This document shows positions 17,262-24,445 of a DNA stretch of 64,000 nt, piece by piece; within the stretch, counting starts at the first letter, position 1, and every line of letters begins with the position of its first letter. Position numbers and translations under genes: made by a program. Below the pieces are notes generated by a model that ran no database searches, was not told where the DNA came from, and saw only the letters and a list, made by a program, of their open reading frames with translations. The stretch is from JACVRM01 sp046262315 (GTDB lineage: Bacteria; Actinomycetota; Thermoleophilia; Gaiellales; Gaiellaceae): assembly GCA_046262315.1 (NCBI GenBank), contig JBHEMZ010000029.1:49884-113883 (forward strand), written 5' to 3'.

Positions 17262-17942
17262 GTGGTGCCCAGCGGCGGCGGCTCGGACGGGAACTGGAGA
17301 CCGGTGGGAACTTTCGTGCCCGCTGCGGGCAATCAGCTGTCGACAATGGCGAGCCCGTACAGTCCCTCTGCCGCGCCGCCCGCGCCCGCCGACGCCGACA
17401 TCGTGCGGGCCTCGCTGGACGAGCCACAGTCCTTCGCGGCGCTCTTCAACCGCCACTTCGATGCCGTGCATGGGTATCTCCGCCGGCGGGTGGGCGACGG
17501 GCCGGCGGAGGAGCTGGCCGCCGAGTCGTTCGCGCGCGCATTCGACCGGCGCGACCGGTATGACCTGCGATACGCCGACGCGCGGCCGTGGCTCTTCGGC
17601 ATCGCCGCCAACCTGATCCGCAGGTACCGCCGAGCAGAGCGACGCCGCCTGGATGCCTACGCACGAGCCGGCAGCGGTTCCAACGGGGCCGGACCCGAGG
17701 CGGGAGGAATATCCGCAGATCTCGTTAACGCTCTGCTCGACCTGCGAGCGGCGGAACGCGAGGCGCTGCTGCTCTTCGCCTGGGCCGACCTTTCCTACGA
17801 GGACATCGCGCGCGCGCTCGACGTTCCGGTCGGGACCGTCCGGTCGCGCATCGGGCGAGCCCGCCGCCGGCTACGCGCCGAGCTTCGCCCGGGCGCTACC
17901 AACCGTCTCTCCACGACACCCAAGGAGACCATCGATGCATGA
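17262..17942 (+). CDS. ECF-family RNA polymerase sigma factor
   Basis: 226 residues as annotated. Sigma region 2: SFAALFNRHFDAVHGYLRRR, EELAAESFARAFD and the DNA-binding helix ARPWLFGIAANLIRRYRR; region 4: ALLLFAWADLSYEDIARAL with helix-turn-helix VPVGTVRSRIGRARRRL. GTG at 17262 follows GGAGGAG closely (a second GTG at 17265 is better spaced); ATG at 17346 is an alternative that drops a poorly conserved N-terminus. Stop overlaps the next gene's start, suggesting a sigma/membrane partner pair. Confidence 0.85.
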   Translation: MVPSGGGSDGNWRPVGTFVPAAGNQLSTMASPYSPSAAPPAPADADIVRASLDEPQSFAALFNRHFDAVHGYLRRRVGDGPAEELAAESFARAFDRRDRYDLRYADARPWLFGIAANLIRRYRRAERRRLDAYARAGSGSNGAGPEAGGISADLVNALLDLRAAEREALLLFAWADLSYEDIARALDVPVGTVRSRIGRARRRLRAELRPGATNRLSTTPKETIDA

Positions 17943-18894
17943 GATCGCTCTGCTCCGCGACTTGGCCGACGAGCACACCGTCCCTGCGAGCGACGAGGTT
18001 CGCGCCGCTCAGCGCTCGCGGCTCGAACAGCACATCGAGCGCCGCAGGCATCGACGGCCAGGGCGCCGCGCCTGGCTCGTGCCGGCCGCCGGACTGGCCG
18101 CAACGACGCTCGTGGCCGCAGCCGTGTTCGTCGACCTCCATTCGGGCGGCCGGTCGGCTTCTGCCGCTGCGACGGAGCTACGGCGCGCCGCGGCCGTCGC
18201 GGCCGAGCGAGCCGCGCCCAGACCTCTGAAGGTCGGGCAGTACCACTACACGCGCTCGGTGAACGCCTACCTGTCGACGTCGGTCTACGGCTCGAACTCG
18301 TCCTTCTCCGTGCTGGTACCGCACCTACGGGAGATCTGGCTCGGCCCTTCCGGGGGTCGCCTCGTCCAGCGCAGCGGCAAGGCGCAGTTCCTGTCGGCGC
18401 GCGACCGCCAGGCGTGGATCGCGGCCGGAAGGCCGAGCCTCGCCGAGCGTGCTCACCGGACGTCTTTGCCGCCGCCGCCCGCGCTCGATCTGACGAGCGA
18501 CCCCGACGCCCTGTACGAGCGCCTCGAGGCAGACGCACGCGGCCACGGCGAAGGGCTCCACGAGGAGATGTTCGTGCTCGCAGGCGATGCGCTCCGCGAG
18601 ACGGGCGCCACACCGGCTCAGCGCGCAGCGCTCTACGAGGTCGCGGCGCGGATTCCAGGGGTCGAACTCGTCGGCCGGGTCGTCGACTCTGCCGGACGCT
18701 CCGGAATTGCTGTCGCGTACTCGAGCGACGCCGACCATCAGCGTCACATGCTGATCATCGACCCGCAGACATCCGTCCTGCTCGGCGAAAAGTACGTCGC
18801 ACTTGAGGGCGGCGAGTTCCCCGCCGGCACCGTCGTCGGCTCCGCGACCTACCTGGTCGAAGGCGTGGTGAACTCCCTCAGCGAGCGCCCCTAG
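17935..18894 (+). CDS. Membrane-anchored partner of the ECF sigma (CU044_5270-like)
   Basis: 319 residues. A cytoplasmic N-terminus of about 45 residues beginning MHEIALLRDLADEHTVP with basic helices, one membrane segment near residues 48-66 (LVPAAGLAATTLVAAAVFV), then a large outer domain with GQYHYTRSVNAYLS, LREIWLGPSGGRLVQ and VEGVVNSLSERP. The architecture matches actinobacterial CU044_5270-family proteins that accompany ECF factors; it probably acts as anti-sigma or sensor. AAGGAG lies eight bases before the ATG, which is inside the last codons of the sigma gene. Confidence 0.75.
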   Translation: MHEIALLRDLADEHTVPASDEVRAAQRSRLEQHIERRRHRRPGRRAWLVPAAGLAATTLVAAAVFVDLHSGGRSASAAATELRRAAAVAAERAAPRPLKVGQYHYTRSVNAYLSTSVYGSNSSFSVLVPHLREIWLGPSGGRLVQRSGKAQFLSARDRQAWIAAGRPSLAERAHRTSLPPPPALDLTSDPDALYERLEADARGHGEGLHEEMFVLAGDALRETGATPAQRAALYEVAARIPGVELVGRVVDSAGRSGIAVAYSSDADHQRHMLIIDPQTSVLLGEKYVALEGGEFPAGTVVGSATYLVEGVVNSLSERP

Positions 18895-19160
18895 ACACCG
18901 AGGCAGAGCGCCTCGATCGCCTCGCGCGCGAGCATGTTCAGCTCGCCGGCATGTCCGTTCGGGTTGCGCAGCTCGCCGAGGAGCTCGTGGACGGCTTCGG
19001 CCTGCCCTGCCCCGAGGCCGGCCGTACCGACATTTTCTAGCTCGCGCCGCAGTTCGTCGGCGGTCACGTGCCCCGCGAGCCACTGCGACAGCACGTTGAC
19101 GAGGCGGTCCACCGGGGCCGGGCGCATGCTGCGGGAAAGCGAATCAGGGCTCGTGGACAT
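18891..19160 (-). CDS. Small protein of unknown function downstream of ribD
   Basis: 89 residues, all-helical and acidic: VDRLVNVLSQWLAGHVTADEL, AEAVHELLGELR, LNMLAREAIEALCLGV. No signal peptide, membrane segment or catalytic motif. ATG at 19160 lies 17 bases inside the end of ribD and the genes share a strand, so co-translation is likely. The stop overlaps, tail to tail, the end of the plus-strand sigma partner gene. Family not recognised. Confidence 0.6.
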   Translation of the reverse strand: MSTSPDSLSRSMRPAPVDRLVNVLSQWLAGHVTADELRRELENVGTAGLGAGQAEAVHELLGELRNPNGHAGELNMLAREAIEALCLGV

Positions 19161-20094
19161 AGGCGGTCAGCAGAACGTCTTCTCCAATGGCTTCGGCGCC
19201 GAGTCCGGAGAGCCGGAGCGGCGCCGCCGCTTCGGAGAGTAGCGGCAGCCCGTCTCCGGCGAGTACGGGGGCGACGAACAGCACCACCTTGTCGACGAGA
19301 TCCGCTCGCAGAAACGCCGCCGCGAGGGTTGGCCCGCCCTCGAGCAGCAGTGACTGCACGCCCTGCGCACCGAGCAGGGAAAGCTCGTCCTCGAGCGGCC
19401 TTTCGAGCAGCTCGAGCTCGACACCGTCGGGAAGCGGACCGCGCCCGAAGGCGAGGCGACGGGGCTGCCTCGGTGCCTCGACGTCGCGGGCGGTCAGCAG
19501 CGGCCGGTCGGCGCGGACGGTTCCCATCCCGACGGCGACCGCGTCCGAGGCGGCGCGCAGCTCGTGCACGAGCCGCCGGCTCTGCTCACCGGAGATCCAC
19601 TGGCGGCCGGGCACGGTCACGCGGCCGTCCAGCGTCACCGCCGCCTTGAAGGTCACGAACGGGCGGCCCAGGCGCACCCAGGTGCGCCATGCTTCATTCT
19701 GCACCCGCGCGCGCAGGCCGAGCTCGCCCTCGGCGACCTCGACGTCGATGCCCGCTTCGCGGAGCTGCGCGAGTCCCCGCCCGTCGGTGCGAGGGTCGGG
19801 GTCACGCGACCCCGCGACGACCCGCGCCACGCCGGCGGCTACGAGAGCGTCGGCACACGGCGGCGTTCGGCCACGGTGGGCGCACGGCTCCAGAGTTACG
19901 TAGACGGTGGCGCCGCGGGCCTGGTCCCCGGCGGCCTCGAGCGCGACCACCTCCGCGTGGGGCCCTCCGGCCTTCTCGTGCCAGCCCTCGCCGACGACCT
20001 CACCGTGGCGAGCGACCACCGCGCCCACCACCGGGTTCGGATGCGTGGTGCCCCGGCCGCGCTCGGCCAGCTCGAGCGCGCGTTCGAGGCTCAC
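19144..20094 (-). CDS. ribD: Bifunctional diaminohydroxyphosphoribosylaminopyrimidine deaminase / reductase
   Basis: Second and third steps of the pyrimidine branch of riboflavin synthesis. 316 residues: N-terminal zinc deaminase (about 1-140) with PHAEVVAL and EPCAHRGRTPPC, and C-terminal NADPH reductase with FVTFKAAVTLDGRV, GMGTVRADRPLLT and LLLEGGPTLAAAFL. GTG at 20094 overlaps the rpe stop as GTGA. The same frame is open far upstream to 21129, but that part is antisense or out of frame with rpe and rsmB and is not coding. Confidence 0.95.
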   Translation of the reverse strand: MSLERALELAERGRGTTHPNPVVGAVVARHGEVVGEGWHEKAGGPHAEVVALEAAGDQARGATVYVTLEPCAHRGRTPPCADALVAAGVARVVAGSRDPDPRTDGRGLAQLREAGIDVEVAEGELGLRARVQNEAWRTWVRLGRPFVTFKAAVTLDGRVTVPGRQWISGEQSRRLVHELRAASDAVAVGMGTVRADRPLLTARDVEAPRQPRRLAFGRGPLPDGVELELLERPLEDELSLLGAQGVQSLLLEGGPTLAAAFLRADLVDKVVLFVAPVLAGDGLPLLSEAAAPLRLSGLGAEAIGEDVLLTAYVHEP

Positions 20095-20765
20095 GTGAGC
20101 GCGGCTGTGAGCGAGCGGTAAGCGGCGGTAGGGTCGTTCGCGCTGAAGACGGCGGAGCCGGCGACGAGCAGGTTGGCGCCCGCCTCGCGCAGCGCGGCGG
20201 CGTTCTCCGAGCCGACGCCGCCGTCCACCTGCACGTGCACGCCGTCCGGCAGAAGTACCCGCAACCGCCGCACCCGCTCGAGTGTCTCGGGGATGAAGGC
20301 CTGTCCGGAATAGCCTGGCCAGATGCTCATGCACAGCACGAGGTCGGCGGCCTCCGCGGCGCGCGCGGCCTCCGCCGGCTCGGTCCCCGGGTTGAAGGCG
20401 ACCCCCGCGCCCAGGCCGTGCTCGCGCGCAAGCGAGATCAGCTCTGCCGTATCGCCGACCTCGACGTGGAAGGTGACGCTGTCGCCGCCCGCGCGCGCGA
20501 CCTGCGGAATGTGCCGCTCGGGATTGTCGACCATGAGGTGGCAGTCGAGACGCGCGCCGTGCTCGTGTACGAGCGGCGCGATCGCCTGGAGCACGATGGG
20601 CCCGACCGTGATCGGCTCGACGAAGTGCCCGTCGCCGATGTCGAAATGGAAGACGCGCACGCCGGCCTCGAGCATGCGCTCGACCTCCTCGCCGAGCCGC
20701 CGGAAGTCTGCCGCATACAGCGACGGCTCGATCTCGGCTCCGCGCACCCACTCGTCCCAGCCCAT
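20091..20765 (-). CDS. rpe: Ribulose-phosphate 3-epimerase
   Basis: Interconverts ribulose-5-phosphate and xylulose-5-phosphate; ribulose-5-phosphate is also the RibBA substrate, which fits the neighbours. 224 residues, TIM barrel. Metal and catalytic residues in EPSLYAADF, VFHFDIGDGHFVEP, DCHLMVDNPE, MSIWPGYSGQAFIPE and VQVDGGVGSENA. ATG at 20765. Between rsmB (51 bases upstream) and ribD (4-base overlap). Confidence 0.95.
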   Translation of the reverse strand: MGWDEWVRGAEIEPSLYAADFRRLGEEVERMLEAGVRVFHFDIGDGHFVEPITVGPIVLQAIAPLVHEHGARLDCHLMVDNPERHIPQVARAGGDSVTFHVEVGDTAELISLAREHGLGAGVAFNPGTEPAEAARAAEAADLVLCMSIWPGYSGQAFIPETLERVRRLRVLLPDGVHVQVDGGVGSENAAALREAGANLLVAGSAVFSANDPTAAYRSLTAALT

Positions 20766-20816
20766 GCGCCGATCCTAGGTGCGGTGCAGGCTCGCGGGCT
20801 GGCCTTTCGCAGCTCG

Positions 20817-22055
20817 TCACTGGACGCGCAGGCGCGCCACGAAGAACCCTGAGGTGCGGTGCACGTGAGGGAGCGTGAGCAGGAACTCGGGCCGCCGCGG
20901 GTGCCGGAAGGCGGGCCATTCGTCGCCCAGCGGCTCCGCCTCCAGGCCGAGCGCGTCGACGACAGCCTCGTTCTCGTCGGTGTTCAGCGTGCAGACGGAG
21001 TAGACGATCGTACCGCCCGGCCGCACGCGCTCGACGGCGGCGCGCAGCAGTTCGAGCTGGAGCTCGGGCAGCGGACGGCCACGCCAGCGCAGATCGGGGC
21101 GCCCGGCGAGGACGCCGAGGCCGGAGCACGGCGCGTCGACGAGCGCGCGGTCGAACTCGGTCAGGTCCGGCGGCAGGGCTAACCCGTCCGCTTCCACGAC
21201 CGTGACGTTGTCGGCCCCGAGCCGCCGGAGGTTCTCGCGCAGCTCACGCGCGCGGCCGGGGTGCTTCTCCACGGCGGTGACCTGTCCCGGGAGCTGCGTC
21301 GCCTTGCCGCCCGGGGCCGCGCACAGGTCGAGCGTGAGCTCGCCATCGCTCGCGCCGACGGCGAGGCCCGCCAGCTGCGATCCGCGACTCTGCGGCCAGA
21401 CGAGCCCGTCGGCCAGCGCCTTGGGATCGACTCGCTCGACGCGCAGCGCGTCCGGGAGGTCGGGGTCCTGGATCCCCGTGAGGTTCGCTGAACGGCGTCG
21501 ATTCACGCGCACGACCGTCTCGGGTGGCTCGTTCTGGGCGCGCATGCACGCGACCGCACCCTCGGCGCCGAGGTCGCGCCAGAAGACCTCGCCGACCCAG
21601 TCGGGGTACGAGTGACGGAGGGCTGCCCCCGTGGGCGTCGTGTCAGGGAGCGCGGCGAGGAGCTTCGTCCCTCGCTCCGCGAGCCGCCGCATGACCGCGT
21701 TCGCAAAACCGACCGCGCGCTCCAGCCGCGCCTCGCGCACGAGCTCCACCGTCTCGTCCACGGCTGCGTGTGGCGGTACGCCCTCGAGGAAGAGGAGCTG
21801 GTACGCACCGAGTCGCAGCGCGGCCCGCACCGGAGCGTCGAGCCTGGCCGTCGAGCGGCGCGCGACGGTCTCGACGACGTTGTCGAGCGTCCGGACTCGC
21901 TGCACAGTGCCGTAGGCGAGCTGCTGCGCAAGCGCGCGGTCGCGGCGGGAGAGGTTCTGCGCCGCACGCGCGAACGCCCGGTCGGCGTAGGCGCCGTCCT
22001 CGAACACGCGCCGCACGACCTGCAGCGCCGCGCGGCGCGCCGGCGTCGCGCTCAC
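20817..22055 (-). CDS. rsmB: 16S rRNA (cytosine-967-C5)-methyltransferase RsmB
   Basis: 412 residues: an N-terminal NusB-like RNA-binding domain (about 1-130, ARRAALQVVRRVFEDGAYAD) and a C-terminal SAM-dependent methyltransferase with motif I LDLCAAPGGKATQL, the DAPCSG catalytic cysteine loop and VYSVCTLN with the second active-site cysteine. GTG start at 22055. Its neighbours fmt, def and priA form the usual bacterial translation/replication cluster. Confidence 0.95.
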   Translation of the reverse strand: MSATPARRAALQVVRRVFEDGAYADRAFARAAQNLSRRDRALAQQLAYGTVQRVRTLDNVVETVARRSTARLDAPVRAALRLGAYQLLFLEGVPPHAAVDETVELVREARLERAVGFANAVMRRLAERGTKLLAALPDTTPTGAALRHSYPDWVGEVFWRDLGAEGAVACMRAQNEPPETVVRVNRRRSANLTGIQDPDLPDALRVERVDPKALADGLVWPQSRGSQLAGLAVGASDGELTLDLCAAPGGKATQLPGQVTAVEKHPGRARELRENLRRLGADNVTVVEADGLALPPDLTEFDRALVDAPCSGLGVLAGRPDLRWRGRPLPELQLELLRAAVERVRPGGTIVYSVCTLNTDENEAVVDALGLEAEPLGDEWPAFRHPRRPEFLLTLPHVHRTSGFFVARLRVQ

Positions 22056-22080
22056 GACGCACGCCTCCTGCCCCTACCGG

Positions 22081-22175
22081 CCACGGCCCGCGGGGCCATC
22101 TTGCAGGGACTGTCCCTGACAACCGGCCCGAACAGCCACGGCCTTCGTGCCGAAAGCGTGACGTTTCGTCCATAG
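22081..22175. repeat. Dispersed intergenic repeat, copy B
   Basis: Counterpart of 5769-5864, lying in the gap between fmt and rsmB. Contains GCAGGGACTGTCCCTGA, an inverted repeat with arms AGGGAC and GTCCCT, then CCTTCGTGCCGAAAG and GACGTTT in the same order as copy A. It interrupts an otherwise tight minus-strand operon. Confidence 0.55.
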
Positions 22176-22230
22176 CCGCCCCGCGGCACTTCGCAGGCAG
22201 GCTCGCGCAGCGCACCGAGCCGGCGCGACC

Positions 22231-23049
22231 TCACCGCGCATAGCCGCGCAGGTACTCGGCGCCCGTCATACGCCGCCGCCCCTCCGGCTGTACCTCCAGG
22301 AGCTCAAGCCCGCCGACAACCAGTTCGGAATCGGGCGTCGCCTGCCGCGCGCGCCAGACCGTCACGATCTGCTCGTTCACCTCCCCGCGGGCGCCGATGT
22401 GCGGAGACAGCGCGCGGATGCGGTTCAGCAGCTCCTCGGGCTGGCGCGACCAGTCGAGTTCGCGGTCGGCGGCCGAGAGGCGATCCGCGTACGTCACGCC
22501 CTCCTTCGGCTGGGGCCGGAACTTTGCGCCGTCCAACACTTCGTCGAGAAGCTCGACGGCCAGCTCCGCGGCCTGCCTGAAGGCGTCGCCGGCGTGGTCC
22601 TCGGGCCCAATCGGGAAGGTGCGCTGCACGGCGATCGGTCCCGCGTCGAGCTCGGACGTCGTGCGGTGGATGGTGACGCCCGTCTCGCGATCTCCCGCCA
22701 TGATCGCGCGCTCGACGGGCGCCGCCCCGCGCCACCGCGGCAGGAGCGAGGGATGCACGTTGAGCCACAGCGCGCGGTTGAGGAGCACGTCTGGGATGAG
22801 CGCACCGTACGCCGCGACCACCATCGTGTCCGCATCGAGCTCCACCTGCGCGTCCAGCCGCTCGGGCTGGAGCACAGGCACACCGAGCCGCGCCGCGGTC
22901 TCCTTCGCCGGAGGCGCCCCGACTCGCCGCCCCCGCCCCCGGGGCCGATCCGGCCGAGTCAGCACGAACGCCACCTCGTGCCGCTCCGCAAGGCGCGCCA
23001 GCACGTCCGCGCCGAAGGGCGCGGTCGCCGCCACGCCGAGTCTGGCCAC
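22231..23049 (-). CDS. fmt: Methionyl-tRNA formyltransferase
   Basis: Formylates initiator Met-tRNA with 10-formyl-THF. 272 residues, a little short for the family (about 310) because the C-terminal tRNA-binding domain is compact. Catalytic features: YGALIPDVLL, LNVHPSLLPRWRGAAPVERAI with the Asn-His pair, and ELDAGPI with the catalytic Asp. GTG start at 23049, two bases after the def stop; the pair is co-transcribed and acts in sequence. Confidence 0.95.
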   Translation of the reverse strand: MARLGVAATAPFGADVLARLAERHEVAFVLTRPDRPRGRGRRVGAPPAKETAARLGVPVLQPERLDAQVELDADTMVVAAYGALIPDVLLNRALWLNVHPSLLPRWRGAAPVERAIMAGDRETGVTIHRTTSELDAGPIAVQRTFPIGPEDHAGDAFRQAAELAVELLDEVLDGAKFRPQPKEGVTYADRLSAADRELDWSRQPEELLNRIRALSPHIGARGEVNEQIVTVWRARQATPDSELVVGGLELLEVQPEGRRRMTGAEYLRGYAR

Positions 23050-23051
23050 GC

Positions 23052-23639
23052 TCAGCCCGAAAGGTCGAGAACGGGCCGCGGGCGCAGTGACGCGAGCGCC
23101 TCGCGCCGAGCCTCCTTCGTGGTGCGGTCGAGGATCAGCACGCCGTCGAGATGATCGAGCTCGTGCTGCGCCACCCGCGCCTCCAGACCTTCGAGTTCGA
23201 GAGCCAGCTCTCCTCCATCGAGGTCGCGTCCCTCCAGCCGCAACCGCGTAGCGCGCTCGACTGGCGCGAGCACGTCCGGCAACGACAAGCAGCCCTCATC
23301 GTCCGCCTCGGTCTCCTCGCTACGCGACACGACGACGGGGTTGACGATCGTGACCACCTCCGCGTCTTCACCCGGTTGCATGACGAAGATGCGCCGCAAT
23401 ACACCTACCTGGTTGGCCGCGAGCCCTACGCCGTTCGCATCGCGCATGAGCGCGGTCATCCGCTCGGCAAGCCGCCGGAGATCGTCGTCGAAGTTCTCGA
23501 CTTCGTGCGCCCGCATGCGCAGGACAGGATCGCCGTACCGCCGCATCTGCGCCAACGCGAGCCGGCGCCGCGCCCGACCCTCGGCGTCCAGCGGCTCGTC
23601 GCGCGTCTCGGTGTGAATCTCGGTGTGAGTCTCGGACAC
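23052..23639 (-). CDS. def: Peptide deformylase
   Basis: Removes the formyl group from new proteins; works opposite to the neighbouring Fmt. 195 residues with the three defining motifs GVGLAANQVG, EGCLSLP and QHELDHLDG (zinc ligands Cys and two His, catalytic Glu). Has about 30 extra acidic N-terminal residues (MSETHTEIHTETRDEP). GTG start at 23639; an internal start at MRRYGDPVLR would give the minimal enzyme. Confidence 0.95.
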   Translation of the reverse strand: MSETHTEIHTETRDEPLDAEGRARRRLALAQMRRYGDPVLRMRAHEVENFDDDLRRLAERMTALMRDANGVGLAANQVGVLRRIFVMQPGEDAEVVTIVNPVVVSRSEETEADDEGCLSLPDVLAPVERATRLRLEGRDLDGGELALELEGLEARVAQHELDHLDGVLILDRTTKEARREALASLRPRPVLDLSG

Positions 23640-24119
23640 GGCGCCAGTTTAGTGGCGAAGCCGACAGCATCCCGCCACCGAAAACCGAGCGATCGGGCTG
23701 ATTCTCACATGCGAACCGGTGCTGTCTTCGCGCTTGCGCTGTTGGCAGCCCAGGCTGCAATCTCGCTTCTGCCGAGGCCAGCGGTATCGCCCGCCCGGGA
23801 ACGGCGTCCCGGCACTCGGCATGTCGCTCATGCGCTACCTCACCCAGTTTCGCCCGGCGGAATCAGGCACCGCTCGAAGGTGTACGAGGCGCCATCCTCC
23901 GCCCTCGGCCGGCTGCCTCCGTGCGCCGGCCTTGGGCGGCCTCCGGCCATCGCGTCGTGCAGCGTGGCACGATCACGGAATGACACAGCCTCGCCGACAA
24001 CCGCCACGTAGCGCTCCGTCAGCAGAGTGACCGGCTGCGCCCAGCCCGCATGGCTAACCGTGCGGGGGTCCGTGCTGCCAGGCTACGCTTGGCGGCGGCG
24101 AGCGACAGAAGGGATCGCG
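23640..24119. other. Intergenic region between def and the monooxygenase-like gene
   Basis: No convincing gene in 480 bases. A plus-strand frame at 23709-24011 starts with a signal-like hydrophobic stretch but continues as low-complexity Pro/Arg/Ala and lacks a Shine-Dalgarno. One hairpin has perfect 7-base arms GGCCGGC (23907-23913) and GCCGGCC (23925-23931). The region must contain the def promoter reading left and the promoter of the gene at 24120 reading right. Confidence 0.5.
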
Positions 24120-24443
24120 ATGTTCGTTCGAACAAGCACCTACGATTTGCCGGAGGACGGCCGCGCAGAGGCCGTGCCCGCCTTCCGGGACGCATTCGCG
24201 CAGATCGGCGAGTGCGAGGGCTTCCGTGGCGGCTACTTCCTCGTCAGCTGCGACGGCGAGCGCGCAATCACCTTCACGCTCTGGGAGAGCCGCGCGGCGA
24301 TGGAGGCCAGCCGGGTGAAGGCTAGTCGCCTGCGCAGCGAGGCCGCGCGTGAGGGCGACGGCGGTGTGGTCAGCGTCGAGGAGTTCGAGGTGGCCGTCGA
24401 CGCCTCGGTCGCCTCCTCGGCCGCCGTGCCGCCGAGCTACTAA
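24120..24443 (+). CDS. Antibiotic biosynthesis monooxygenase-like (ABM/dimeric alpha-beta barrel) protein
   Basis: 107 residues with the ferredoxin-like alpha/beta-barrel pattern: MFVRTSTYDL strand, VPAFRDAFAQIGECEGFRGGYFLVS, ERAITFTLWESRAAMEAS and VVSVEEFEVAV. No catalytic residues can be assigned; such proteins act as small oxygenases or heme-handling enzymes, or have no known activity. ATG at 24120 has AGAAGGG six bases upstream. Ends two bases before the converging priA stop. Confidence 0.7.
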   Translation: MFVRTSTYDLPEDGRAEAVPAFRDAFAQIGECEGFRGGYFLVSCDGERAITFTLWESRAAMEASRVKASRLRSEAAREGDGGVVSVEEFEVAVDASVASSAAVPPSY

Positions 24444-24445
24444 AC

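Noticed and set aside
17169..17262. FMN riboswitch before ribE
   Set aside because: The short divergent gap shows none of the conserved FMN-element blocks.
20095..21129. Long upstream extension of the ribD frame
   Set aside because: Overlaps rpe and rsmB in another frame, is Arg/Ala-rich, and family similarity starts exactly at GTG 20094.
23709..24011. Possible secreted peptide beginning MRTGAVFALALLAAQAA
   Set aside because: Signal-like start only; no ribosome site, and the rest is low complexity without family character.
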